Source: Tsuneonella suprasediminis (GTDB lineage: Bacteria; Pseudomonadota; Alphaproteobacteria; Sphingomonadales; Sphingomonadaceae). Taken from it: 64,000 nucleotides of DNA. The stretch is from contig NZ_RAHJ01000004.1 in NCBI RefSeq assembly GCF_003605755.1, forward strand, positions 1-64,000, in the 5' to 3' direction. The notes beneath the pieces are model-generated. The model worked only from the letters and a program-made list of their open reading frames with translations, was not told where the DNA came from and did no database searches. The translations under genes and the position numbers were made by a program. The first letter of the stretch is position 1, and every line of letters begins with the position of its first letter. Shown piece after piece: positions 27,039 to 37,600 of the stretch.

Positions 27039-28682
27039 TTAAAGCGTCAGCGACCCGGTCAGGTCGCCTGGCGGCGGACCGCCTGCGGCAATCATGGCTT
27101 TCTCCCGCTCGACAAGGCCCGGCAGCGTTTCCAGCCCGAACCGCCGAACCAGAAAACGTGCAATAGAACCAGTATCATAGATCGTATGATCGACATGGCC
27201 ACGCTTGGCATGGGGCGACACGATCAGGGCCGGAATGCGAGTGCCCGGCCCCCAGCGATCCCCCTTCGGAGGGGCGACATGATCCCACCAGCCACCGTTT
27301 TCGTCGAAAGTGATAACCACCAGCATCCGATCCCATTGCGGTGACTTGCGAAGCACGTCGATCACGCCCGCCAGATGCCGGTCGCCCGCATCGACGTCCG
27401 AATATCCGGCGTGCATATTGAGGTTTCCCTGAGGCTTATAGAAGCTAACCGCAGGCAGCTTGCCCTCCTCGGCATCGGCCAGAAACCGGTTGGTCCGCGC
27501 CGTTTCACCCAGCCCGCCATCGCGCAGATGACGCGCGCGCTCCGGCGTTCCGGGCGCGAACCGAATGAAGTAGTTAAATGGCTGATGATGCGGCTGAAAG
27601 TTCGGGCTCCACGGGAATTCCTTGCTTTTCGCATCGCCATCGAGCGCCGCCGACCACCCCCCGGCATACCACGCCCAGCTAACCCCGGCCGCGCTCAACC
27701 GGTCGCCAATCGTCGCATGGCTTTGCGGCGGCAAAGTCAGCGGGCTGCTTGCCAGCGCATAGCCTGGTTTATCGGGATCTGGTTGATAACCGGGCATATA
27801 TGGCGGCAGCATCGTGTTCACCGCGCGGAAATCGGGGGAGATAGAATCCGGTTGAAACCGGAGCGGCCCCTCCAGTGCACTGGCGGCCGTACCAGGCCGG
27901 ACCAGAGGACGAAGCTGCCCCGGAAAGGCCGGATCGAATTTCACAATCTTGCCCTTCGCCGGGCTCTCGTCCGCATTGGGATAAAACGGGGCGGTGGCCG
28001 ATATCAAATACTGATGATTGAGAAACGACCCGCCAAATGCGCCCATGAAGAAGTTGTCACACAAGGCAAATTCGCGCGCGATCTGCCAGATACGCAAATT
28101 TGCGCTGCCGTCGCCATAGTGGCCCATCACCAGCGCGCCGCTATCGCCCCACGCGACAAAGCCATCGTTGCGACCGCCGTTGATCTGCAACTGGTTGTTG
28201 TAGAAGCTATGTATCAGATCGCGTGTGATAATTCCGTGCGGAAGCGGGTCGCCATCCGGCGTTTTCAGAGCGAACGGAGCGTTAGGCAGTTGCGGCAGAT
28301 CATCCGGCCCGATCAGAAACTCCCGGTGTTGCACCACCTGCTTCACCGGCACCAGCCCTTCCCATACCGGGGGAAGGTGAGGCAAAACGGTGCCATCGCG
28401 ATCCCGCTGACGGAAACGCTCTGGCGCCACTGTGTCGAGCGGCTGTTCGAGCCCGGGAAAGCCCGCGAACAGATTGTTAAAGCTGCGGTTTTCTGCATAG
28501 ATCACGACCACTGTATCGATCGCGTCGCGCAAATTTCCATCTGCGGATTTCCGTGATGCCTTTGCCTGAACCGGTGCATCGATACCGATCCCGGCCACAG
28601 CGGTCACTGTCGCCAGTCCGCCGAGCAATTCTCGCCGGTTGATGCCCGAAATATTTACAGATTTATCTTTATTTTCAGACAT
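27039..28682 (-). CDS. Tat-exported phosphoesterase (phospholipase C / acid phosphatase AcpA family)
   Basis: A 547-residue protein from the ATG at 28682; a TTG four codons upstream is less likely. The signal has a twin arginine (INRRELLGGLATVTAVAGIG), so folded export by Tat is expected. The phosphoesterase domain shows VVVIYAENRSFNNLFAGFPG (metal/catalytic start), HQYLISATAPFYPNADES, and TFDENGGWWDHVAPPKGDRWGPGTRIPALIVSPHAKRG near the C-terminus. Members hydrolyse phosphodiesters or phosphomonoesters in the periplasm; substrate unknown. It stands at the edge of the accessory island with a monocistronic layout. Confidence 0.88.
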   Translation of the reverse strand: MSENKDKSVNISGINRRELLGGLATVTAVAGIGIDAPVQAKASRKSADGNLRDAIDTVVVIYAENRSFNNLFAGFPGLEQPLDTVAPERFRQRDRDGTVLPHLPPVWEGLVPVKQVVQHREFLIGPDDLPQLPNAPFALKTPDGDPLPHGIITRDLIHSFYNNQLQINGGRNDGFVAWGDSGALVMGHYGDGSANLRIWQIAREFALCDNFFMGAFGGSFLNHQYLISATAPFYPNADESPAKGKIVKFDPAFPGQLRPLVRPGTAASALEGPLRFQPDSISPDFRAVNTMLPPYMPGYQPDPDKPGYALASSPLTLPPQSHATIGDRLSAAGVSWAWYAGGWSAALDGDAKSKEFPWSPNFQPHHQPFNYFIRFAPGTPERARHLRDGGLGETARTNRFLADAEEGKLPAVSFYKPQGNLNMHAGYSDVDAGDRHLAGVIDVLRKSPQWDRMLVVITFDENGGWWDHVAPPKGDRWGPGTRIPALIVSPHAKRGHVDHTIYDTGSIARFLVRRFGLETLPGLVEREKAMIAAGGPPPGDLTGSLTL

Positions 28683-28896
28683 ATAAAAACGCAACGCCGC
28701 TCAATAATGCAGATTACAATCCGCTCGGATCGCCACTCACCCGACAGTGCAAAGTCGGACGCCTGCGACAGTTCGCTCGATAGCCTGCAAATCGATTATC
28801 GCCAAATCAGGCGGGTAGTGCATCCATTTCGGGCTGGTGACTGACCGCCTCCCTGTTGTCTCCCAGCCCGCTGCGCCCACGACCAGGACGCATTGA

Positions 28897-29054
28897 TCAG
28901 AGCCAGAAGATGATGGCTGCGGCGAGAGCGGCGGCGGAGAAAAGGCGTCCGGGCAGCGATCGTAGCGGGTTGCGACGCGTCTCCAGTCCTTGAGACGCCC
29001 GAACATGATCTTCATGCGATTGTGGCGTTTGTAGCGGCGCTTGTCATATTTGAC
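28897..29054 (-). pseudogene. IS5-family transposase remnant (C-terminal end, frameshifted)
   Basis: The frame reads VKYDKRRYKRHNRMKIMFG, then RLKDWRRVATRYDRCPDAF, the well-known C-terminal block of IS5-type DDE transposases. Right after DAF the frame breaks. If one T is restored in the run TTTT at the break, the reading continues F-SAAALAAAIIFWL and stops at 28897-28899. Only ~50 codons remain and no terminal inverted repeat was seen. It lies next to the orphan toxin-immunity cassette, a common place for insertion debris. Confidence 0.85.
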
Positions 29055-29069
29055 GGTCTACTTCCGTGA

Positions 29070-29507
29070 TCAAAGTTGGAGACGACCCTCTGACAGATCA
29101 ACGCAGAAGGCAAAAAAGTCAGACGACACCATTCGGTTTACACCTGGACCTATTGCTATGATTTTAGTGTTGGGTGACACCGCCGTATCTAGAAAAAAGA
29201 AGACCCCAGTGCCATCTTCGGTGATCGGCACGTATGCCGGGTTCTCAGAGCCAGACTGCGCCCACTCCCTCAACTGCTTTGTTACTTTTACCACATCTTG
29301 CCAGAGTGGCGGATTGTTCTTTTTAGGATCGGGCAAGCCATAGATTTCGAGACCTCCAATCAAACCAGAGCCGAACCTCCGCAGAAAGTCTCGGTACTGC
29401 TGCGGGAAGCTGACTTTTAGCTCGGTCTCTGCTGCAATGATCACATCTTCAGGAATTGAACCAAAAACCTCACCTCTGGCACACATATCTTCAAATTTCT
29501 GATTCAT
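29070..29507 (-). CDS. SMI1/KNR4 (SUKH-1) family immunity protein
   Basis: A 145-residue protein from the ATG at 29507, with GGTGAG nine bases upstream; an ATG at 29513 is possible. The SUKH core is seen as IIAAETELKVSFPQQYRDFLRRFGSGLIGG, followed by EIYGLPD and VFFFLDTAVSPNTKI. SUKH proteins neutralise many nuclease toxins of polymorphic toxin systems. It starts 15 bp after the stop of the orphan LHH-type toxin cassette, so it is its likely immunity protein. Lower GC than the neighbouring chromosome. Confidence 0.85.
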   Translation of the reverse strand: MNQKFEDMCARGEVFGSIPEDVIIAAETELKVSFPQQYRDFLRRFGSGLIGGLEIYGLPDPKKNNPPLWQDVVKVTKQLREWAQSGSENPAYVPITEDGTGVFFFLDTAVSPNTKIIAIGPGVNRMVSSDFFAFCVDLSEGRLQL

Positions 29508-29522
29508 AGTCATCAACTCACC

Positions 29523-31028
29523 TCACTCAGTGATCTGCCCGGAGTTGACAAATCCTTGGTAGCGTTCCTGCCAGTAGGATTGCGAGTAGTTAGGCTGCCG
29601 GATCGGGCTACCTGGACCGAGAATATGAAGCGGGCCGCCAGTCGTCGGATTGTAGCGGTTTTGAGACCGTGTAACCTCTATCATCTGACCCGTTTCTCGG
29701 CCCACATGGTGCAGCTGCAAAGGCTCCCAATCGCCGCTAGCGTTCCGGACAAATGGTGCCTGACCATTTCTCATTCTGGTGATGTTCTGAGAACTCAGCT
29801 CGATATCCGAGCGTTGGACGACCAATTCCCCGCGATGACGAGTTACATTTGTCCATGTCGAACTATCTCCGAATGTAGCCTCTGCATTTCTAAGGAACTG
29901 AGCTTCATCGGCGTTTCTTGCTGTTACCCCACGGAAACGTCCACTATTTCCGGCATTATCATTCGCCAGCACATCGGGTCCAGTGGGAACATCCGCACCC
30001 TCGCCATATCCGGGCAGTGGGGGCTGTGCGTCGGGCATGGGCGTAACCGGCGGTGGCGACAAGGCTGGTTCGGGGAGAAGGCCGGGCAGCTGCCCATATT
30101 CCCAGACTTCCTCGCTCTGGTCGGGATAGGCCTCAATTCCCGCTTTGCTATCAGGCGGATACGCCGGAAAAGTCTCCTGCACAGGTTCCGGCAGATCCGG
30201 GATCAGGTGACTGGCACCCATGGCCAGAACGCCGCCTGCTATCATACCGACAATGGCCGGCGCATTCGGACGCTTGCCGCTGCTCATGACATACTGGCCC
30301 AGCGGCCCGGAATAGTTCGCCGCAAATTCAGCAAACGGAAGCTGTGCCGCATTGGGTGACACCAGACCGGCAGCAATCATCTCTTTCACGATGACTTCGC
30401 CGGTGACTGCCGGACCGGCAGCGTTGGCAATTGCATTTTCAAGATAGAGCTGCCGGCCAGCTTCGGCCATCTCCGCAATCTGTGCGCCGCTTAATGTTCC
30501 ACTGGCATACTTATCCTGTAATTTCTGCAACATAGCAGAGTCACCGCCAGCAGCCATTTCGATCTGCGCGGCCATGTAGGCATCTCCGGCCTCCTCCAGC
30601 GATTGCCCTTCCGGATTGCGCAGGTGGGCAATGAGTGCTTCTTCATTGCCGCCAAACAGGCCCAGAGCTTCATTCCACGCATCCGGCCAGCCCGCCTTGA
30701 ACTCTTCGATCGAAACGCCGCCTTCTTCGGCAACCTGAATGATGGTTTTGCCGTTGCTGACGACGTTCGCATTATTCTGCGTCTCGATCCGGGCGGAATG
30801 GTTGGCGCTGGTGGCATCCAGCCCGGCCCCTTCGGCAATGGCGGTGACCAGCGTGGCTACCAGATTGGTGCGCGCCTGCTGGTCTGCGAGGCTCAGCCTC
30901 TCGTCTGCCGTGTCGATCGCGCCGTCGTGGTTAAGGTCCTCATCCCTGGGTGCGCCCAGACCATCGAGCAGGTTGTTGAGCACCACGCTCGTCGCAGCCC
31001 CCATCGCCGCCGAACCGCCAAAGGACAA
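29523..31028 (-). CDS. orphan CdiA C-terminal cassette with LHH-type nuclease end
   Basis: A 501-residue frame lacking any secretion or TPS domain. The first ~85 residues (GSAAMGAATSVVLNNLLDGL...ARIETQNNA) repeat the pre-toxin region of the full-length CdiA almost exactly. The next 415 are unrelated to it and end in a Pro-rich linker and an HNH/Endo VII-type LHH nuclease (WEPLQLHHVGRETGQMIEV). No credible start exists: the frame opens with a TTG lacking a Shine-Dalgarno, so it is probably silent until recombined into cdiA. The downstream SUKH gene is its probable immunity. Orphan cdiA-CT/cdiI modules of this kind are known in Enterobacteria. Confidence 0.85.
   Translation of the reverse strand: MSFGGSAAMGAATSVVLNNLLDGLGAPRDEDLNHDGAIDTADERLSLADQQARTNLVATLVTAIAEGAGLDATSANHSARIETQNNANVVSNGKTIIQVAEEGGVSIEEFKAGWPDAWNEALGLFGGNEEALIAHLRNPEGQSLEEAGDAYMAAQIEMAAGGDSAMLQKLQDKYASGTLSGAQIAEMAEAGRQLYLENAIANAAGPAVTGEVIVKEMIAAGLVSPNAAQLPFAEFAANYSGPLGQYVMSSGKRPNAPAIVGMIAGGVLAMGASHLIPDLPEPVQETFPAYPPDSKAGIEAYPDQSEEVWEYGQLPGLLPEPALSPPPVTPMPDAQPPLPGYGEGADVPTGPDVLANDNAGNSGRFRGVTARNADEAQFLRNAEATFGDSSTWTNVTRHRGELVVQRSDIELSSQNITRMRNGQAPFVRNASGDWEPLQLHHVGRETGQMIEVTRSQNRYNPTTGGPLHILGPGSPIRQPNYSQSYWQERYQGFVNSGQITE
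30772..31018 (-). repeat. 247-bp near-identical direct repeat, orphan copy
   Basis: Matches 32859-33105 in cdiA with about three mismatches. The identity ends at the codons for ETQNN on the toxin side and at the GGS codons on the other. It is a ready substrate for homologous exchange of the toxin end. Confidence 0.92.
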
Positions 31029-31127
31029 ATCGTCAGCGCAAACGATGGGTTAAAGCAGTGCGCGTTACACATGCCAAATTACGCAGAAATGAAGGACGAA
31101 GGCGGACAGTGAGGGGAGTAGCGCGAT

Positions 31128-31694
31128 TCAGGCAGGCTCTCTTAGCCAAAGGGGATCAGCCGATGCCTCCAGAAACTCCGCATCCGTAAATTTCCGAAAC
31201 TTTCTGTCTGTTCTGATCTCTGTAGGTGAAACTACAATTCTTGGAAAATCCTTCATTCCTTTAGCAAGATATTTTTCAACCCAAAACGGAGCCTTTTCAA
31301 ACCCGGCAAAAAACTTCTCGAAGACATCCAGAAGCGTGGGTTTGGCGGGATCAATACGGCGATGCTGATAGTCAAACGCCCCCTCTTCCCGGTTGAACGG
31401 ATACCGATCCCACGCAACGCGGTCGGAACTGAGTGCGGAAAATGCCTCCTTGAGTTCGGAAGCCTCCTTCTTAAAGCGCTCAAGGTTATACCCATTCACC
31501 AGAGTCCGATATAGATCATGCGAAATGGTCGGGTAGCAATCCTCCAGAACCCCTTCGGATATCAGGTCGTTCAGGAGCAGAAAAAATGTCTCTACATCCC
31601 CCTTCGTTCCGAGCATGAACGAGTGGTTTGGGAATACCAGCCCAAAGGAATTCCGTCTCTGATCAACAAGGTCGCTGGGGCGGTTCCGGGTCAT
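31128..31694 (-). CDS. cdiI: probable CdiI immunity protein for the resident CdiA toxin
   Basis: A 188-residue cytosolic protein with no signal peptide or membrane segment. The ATG at 31694 lies two bases after the cdiA stop, the position where immunity genes sit in CDI loci. No immunity family could be named from the sequence (notable: GLVFPNHSFMLGTKGDVETF, LLDVFEKFFAGFEKAPFWV). Base composition is poorer in G+C than the chromosome, as usual for toxin-immunity cassettes. Function rests on position. Confidence 0.75.
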   Translation of the reverse strand: MTRNRPSDLVDQRRNSFGLVFPNHSFMLGTKGDVETFFLLLNDLISEGVLEDCYPTISHDLYRTLVNGYNLERFKKEASELKEAFSALSSDRVAWDRYPFNREEGAFDYQHRRIDPAKPTLLDVFEKFFAGFEKAPFWVEKYLAKGMKDFPRIVVSPTEIRTDRKFRKFTDAEFLEASADPLWLREPA

Positions 31695-31696
31695 GT

Positions 31697-34600
31697 TTAC
31701 TCCAAAAACTGTATGTCACGGGGAGTAAGGTTTGTCCGATCCATAATCCCGTCAACAATAGCATCCTTTTGTACATCAGTCACATTTTGGCCTCGGATAT
31801 CGATCCTCAACTCCTGATTCATGCCTGGGGTGATGTTGTCCGTCTGCCTGTTGATCGAATTCGAAGCGTCCCGGATGAGAGAACTCTGGCCGCCGCTTCT
31901 CGACAGATCGTAGTTTTTAACTTCTATCGCGCAATTGTCGGCAACACAGTCAACTCGGATACTTCCCTTGGTCCCGTTCAGCACAGAATCACCGTCCTTA
32001 TAGGATTGCTGACCGACCCCACCCGTTTCGTCCAGAACATCCTCCTCAGACTGCCGCCAAGACGGTCTTTTACCCGTGTTCGGAACATCGTCTGCTCCCT
32101 TTGAGGCGTTAGCAGCATCTGCTCCTGCGTCGAGCAGGTCATCGACGAGTGCGGCGGCATTATCTGCCTTGCCCGCTTTCGGCAGCAGCCCGACGCCGCC
32201 CTCGGCAATGGCGATGCCAGCGGTAGCGGCAAAATAGGTGAGCTCGGCATCCTCGCGGCTCATGCCCGCTTGCATCAGGCCCGTAACCCCGAACGACAGA
32301 ACCTCTTTTCCCGTGAACAGCTTTCGGGTGCCTGTTACGGCCTGATCAGCGCCAGCCAGTACCCCGGCAGCTCCGGCGGCACATCCAGCGCCAACCGTTT
32401 CCGCGCAGCTTGCGAGCCCCCCGGTGAAGCTGAAAAAGACAGCAGCCGTGCCGCTTGCAGCTTCCAGTGCCCCCTTGAACCGCGTGCCATCCGGCGAATT
32501 CAGGAATGCATTGGACCGCTGGATCCCGCAAACAAGAGACGCATCGCCTGCGCACAGCGCATTGTCGATTCTGTCTTGCTCAAGCCCGGCATCAATATAG
32601 GCGCCGTACAACTGGCCAAATGCGTCGTAGAACTCGTTGTGTTCTACGGAACAGACTTCGGGCTCAGCGCCGATGCATGCGGACCATGCGTTGTAATTCT
32701 CGATAAGCTGATCGGCTGTAAGGCCGGTGCCTTCGGCCACTTCATCCAGAAGCGTCTGAAATTCGGCGCTCTTCCCATAAAGTTCATCGAGGCCATACCC
32801 CTCAGGAATGGCACGAGTCACTCTCTCGACATGATTACCCGCGGCTGTGCGCTCGGCGTTATTCTGCGTCTCGATCCGGGCGGCATAGTTGGCGCTGGTG
32901 GCTTCCAGCCCGGCCCCTTCGGCAATGGCGGTGACCAGCGTGGCTACCAGATTGGTGCGCGCCTGCTGGTCTGCGAGGCTCAGCCTCTCGTCTGCCGTGT
33001 CGATCGCGCCGTCGTGGTTAAGGTCCTCATCCCTGGGTGCGCCCAGACCATCGAGCAGGTTGTTGAGCACCACGCTCGTCGCAGCCCCCATCGCCGCCGA
33101 ACCGCAATCGCCCGCACCGCCCGCCGCTGCGCCTGCACAGCCAACTATGCCCTGAAGCGCAAAGCGCGCTTCCTCGCTGTTCAGATCGTCGGCAATGTCC
33201 TTCACCTCGCTTGTCGCAAGGCTCTGCAGAACGTTGACCGCGCTCGCCTGGACCAGACCGCCCGCAGAGCCGGCCACATTGCTGCTCGCCGCCCCGTTCA
33301 GCGCGGTCAGGACGATATTGCCAGCACCGCCCGCACCCCAGATGGCAAACGGGCTGGTCGCGGGATCTTCATCAGGATTTTCCACCCGCCATTCCGCGTC
33401 GTCCGTCGCTCGATTGGCGAGGAAGGCAGCGGTTTCCCGCGAGAGAGTGCGCGCGGCCTCAAAGCCCAGCGCGATCTCCTCGCGCCTGGCATCGGTGAAC
33501 TGCTGCGCCAGCGCGCCATCATTGACCCCGGCTGTATCGCGGCTGATGCCGGCGGCCACCGCCCCGCTCTTCGCATCGCCGCTGGTAATCACGATCGCCC
33601 CCGGCGCAAGCGCACTGTGGGTCGTGCCCGATTGATCGCCATGCGCGCTCATGGCGACAGGTGGGCTGGCCGATATCGTGCCAAGCCCGGCAACAGACAG
33701 CCCCGGCAGCGCACTGCCGCTCGTGCTGGCGGGCGTCTCCACCTTGCCGCCATTGCCCTGCCCTACATTGCTGGCTTGCCCGAACGTAATGCCGCTACCC
33801 AGCGAAATCTCGCGTGCGGAGTACCGCTCGCGATTCTGGATGTCGCTGGAGGTCAGCGTGCCGGTGGTGAGACTGTTGCTGCCGATATCGGCAGTGCTGG
33901 CGATCACCCCGCCGACAAGGCTGGTATTGCCGCTGACGTGTACAGCGAACCCGCCCGATCCGGCGTAAATTCCTGCCTGCTTGTCCTCCCCGACGCTGGC
34001 GAATGTGCCTTGCTGGTCCGACGAGGACAGGTTGCCTGAGATCGCTGCGCTTCCCGCGCCGGCGATCGGGACGCTGACCGAGAGCCCGAAGCCGGAACTT
34101 TTCGCGTTGTGGGTCGAGGTATCCTGGAGGCTGACAATGCCGAGATTGCCAACATCGACCTTCACCTGGCTCGCTGAAAGCTGCCCTCCGGTCAGGCCAA
34201 GCGCGCGCGGGGTCGTCACACTTGCAATATTGCCTGCGGAAGCCGCCGCATCGGTATACGTCGTCGAAGAGCCCGAATAGTTGCCATGCCCGCCACTGAC
34301 ACTGGCGGTCGCTCCGATCCCTCCCGCGGAAATCGACATCCCGATGCTGGCGCCGGAGCTTTTCGAAGTGCCGCTCTCACTGGCATGGGCGGCGGCGGCG
34401 GCCAGCGCGATATCGCCTTCTGCCGCCACCGTGAGGTTCTTCGCAGCCCTGACAGCGGAACCGGTGATATCGATGATAGAGCCCGCATCCGCACCATTGG
34501 CGAGAAGCATCACGTTGTTGCCGGTCACCAGGCTGCCGACGACCGTCTCGTCGCTGGTTGCACTGGCCGACTTGCTCGAGGAGAACCCGAGCGTGACGGC

Positions 34601-37600
34601 TACCTGGCCGGCGTTCTTAATATCCGAGACTGAACCGATCTTCGATGCGGCCCCATAGGCGTTGTAGGCGCCCAGTCCGCCTGCGAGCGCGGCAACCGCC
34701 TGAGTGCGTTCGTTGCCGATCGAGGTGGCGACCTGTGCCATGTCGGCCGCTGCCGTCACGCCGGAGAGGATCGGGCTCGACACCCCGACCGAGAGCCCAA
34801 AGCTGGATGATCTGGTCGTGCTGGAGGTATCGCTGGTATCGACTGCATTGGCGATATCGATCGATTTGCCTGCCAGCAGCACGTCGGCGCCGCCAGCGAC
34901 CGTGCTGCCTGTAACGGAGAGTTTGTCGCCCGAAACGATGGAAACATCGCCGTTCTCGCTACCGACGAGCGAGCCCACGTTTGTGACCTGGCTGGTATCG
35001 GTGGCGCTCTTTGTCCTGGCGACACCAGCAAACAGTCCGCCACTGTCCAGAGACAGGCCGCTCTTCTTGATCTCGAACGACTGGCTCACCGTGCCTGTCT
35101 CGGTCATGGTGCCGATTTCGACGGTGCCGCCTGCAGTAATGGTGAGGCCGTTTGATGCAACGGCATTCGAGCCAAGGATGCGGGTGTCACCAGTGCTGGT
35201 AAGGTTGACGATATCGCCCGACAGTGTCGAGGAGACAACGGTCTGACCGGTTCCGGCATAATGGGTTGTGGTCGTGGTCGAGGACAGCAGGCCACCGGTT
35301 CTGGTTACTGTGTCGCGGGTGACGCTGGCGCTGTCGGTTACCCCTTCGACGGCAATGCTGCCCGCCTGCACATCGAGCGCGCCGCCTGCGTCAACGGCGC
35401 CACCCTTGATGCTGAGCTGCCCTGCGGTCACGAGCGCGGTATTGCCGCCTGCCGAGAGTGTGGAAAGCCGATGGGTCTGCTTGTTCTCGTTTTGCGTGAA
35501 CAGCGCCTTGCCCTCGCGGCCCACGCTCATGCCCGACATGCTGTCCACCGCCGACCCGATCACAATGCCATCCTGGCCAGAGGTGGTCAGGTTGCCACCG
35601 GCAGCAAGATCCGATCCGGTGATCGTGACTTTGCGCCCAGATATCAGCGTCAGATTGCCGCCCGCAGTGACCTGGCTGCCTATATTGCTGGCCGTCTTCG
35701 TCAGCGACATGCCCTGATGCGATGCCGCAGCCCGATAGGCCGTTGCCACCGTTGCCGTGGTCGCGGCCGCCTCCAGAGTGAGGTTGCCGCCCGCTGCAAG
35801 CATGACATCGCCGCCAGTGATCACCCCGCCACGGCTCGTAAGATCATCGCTCGCAGCTGCCACACCGTGCGCGCCCAGATCGAGGCGGCCGGTGTTGGCG
35901 ATCGTGCCCGCCCTAATTGTCGATTCAACGGAAGCGCGGATAACCCCGGCGTTAGTGAGCGCATCGGCAGAGCGCAGCGCAATGTCGCTGCCCGCGATGA
36001 TCGCCCCGCCCGTGGTCAGATCCTGCTGGTGGACACTGCTCAGGTAGACCCGGGGCGCCAGCACCTTTTGCGGGCCCGAAGGCGTCTCGACCGTCACTTC
36101 GACCAGAAGGACGATGTCGGTAGTAAGCGTCGCCATCTGCTCGGCCGAGAGGCCGACGCCCAGCGCCAGCCCGAAACGCTGCATATAGGCCACGCCCGCA
36201 TCCATCAGCGAGCGGTATTGGACTTCGCTATCGGAAAAGCCCGCAAGCCGCTGGACACCGGCAACAGCTACCAGTTGATCGGAGATCAGTTGCTGTTCAT
36301 AGAACGCATCGCCAAGCCGACGCTGAACGCGGGTCGGATCATAGCCGAGCCGATCGATAAAATAGTCGGTGGAGAGGAAGTTGCCGTAGTTGGTGAAGGC
36401 CGGGTTAGTCTCGACCAGAAAGTTTGCCGAGGGATCGGCGTAATGGAACAGCCCGCTCAGATTGAGCGTCAGGCTGCCGGGCGTACCTGCCGCCTGTCCC
36501 GTGACTGTGGCTGGCGTGGCGGCGGCGAGCGCCGCGCCGACACTGGCCAGTGAACCGCCGCTGACCCTGGTGGGCCCGGCAGTGTCCGGCAGGGCGGTGG
36601 CGGTAACGGCTTCGGAGTGGGCGGCATAATCGCCGGGGTTGCCGCCAGTCTGGCCGGTAACCAGATTGTCGATGGTGCGTGCATCGATCGCCAGCGCCCC
36701 GCCTGCTGCGATAACCGAGGGGATCGCGAACAAGCTCTTTGCATCGACGCTGGAGTACGGTGTGGTCGAATTAGTCTGCCAGCTCTTGCAGCCGGTTATG
36801 GGGCAACTGCGGCTCTGCGTCAGCAGGGTGCCCGTGCCGGTAACTGTATGATAGCCGGTAAAGGCGCTGTTGGTGACGTTTGTCGCTCCGAGCGCGAGGT
36901 TGCCCGACGCGCTGATTGTCGAAATATCGTTGAGCAGCGTTGCGGCATTGATCGTGATGTTGTTTCCCACGATCGTCGAGGCGCCGCTGTCGGCTGTGAT
37001 CGTCGTGTCGGTGACCGTCTCAGTATAGTCGAGAACGGTGCGGTTGCGCTTGTTTAGGTTGTTGATGATCTGACGCGGGGTCGCGCTGAGCACGCTCTCT
37101 TGTGTAGTGAACAGCGCGCGATTGTTGGTGACGGTCTTGGCGTTGAGGAGAATGTCGCCCTGCGCCTGAACCATGCCCGACGCATTGGTGAACGAGGCCG
37201 CCGATCCCGCCCCGTCAGGCCCGGTCAGCGCAATATCGCCCAGGCTGTAGAGCCAGGCTCCATCACGGTTGGTGATTGCGCCCGCGCTCGCCAGTGACAG
37301 CATCAGCGAACGCGTGGCGATGATCGCCGGCGCACCCTGATTGAGGATCGATTGCTGGCCACTGATCGCAACGGTATCCCCGAAGATCGCCGCTTCGTTG
37401 CTAACGCTTTGCCCGGACAACCTCACCGACTGGCCGTTGATCAACCCTCGATTATCGAACTCCTCTGCGGCGCTGATCGTCAAAGCGGGGGCCGCGATGC
37501 TGCCGCTTGCGCTGTTGGCGATCGCAGCGCCCCCGGTCAGCTCCAGCCCGGTGCCGGCTTCGATTATGCCATCATTGGTGAAGTTGCCGCCAACCGACAG

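Noticed and set aside
28737-29015. 92-codon frame as a stand-alone gene
   Set aside because: The first part is an IS5 transposase end and the rest is out of phase after a one-base loss, so it is listed as a pseudogene.
32270-34039. Plus-strand frame of 589 codons inside cdiA
   Set aside because: Opposite strand of the CdiA pre-toxin region; the cdiA frame is continuous and shows conserved domains.
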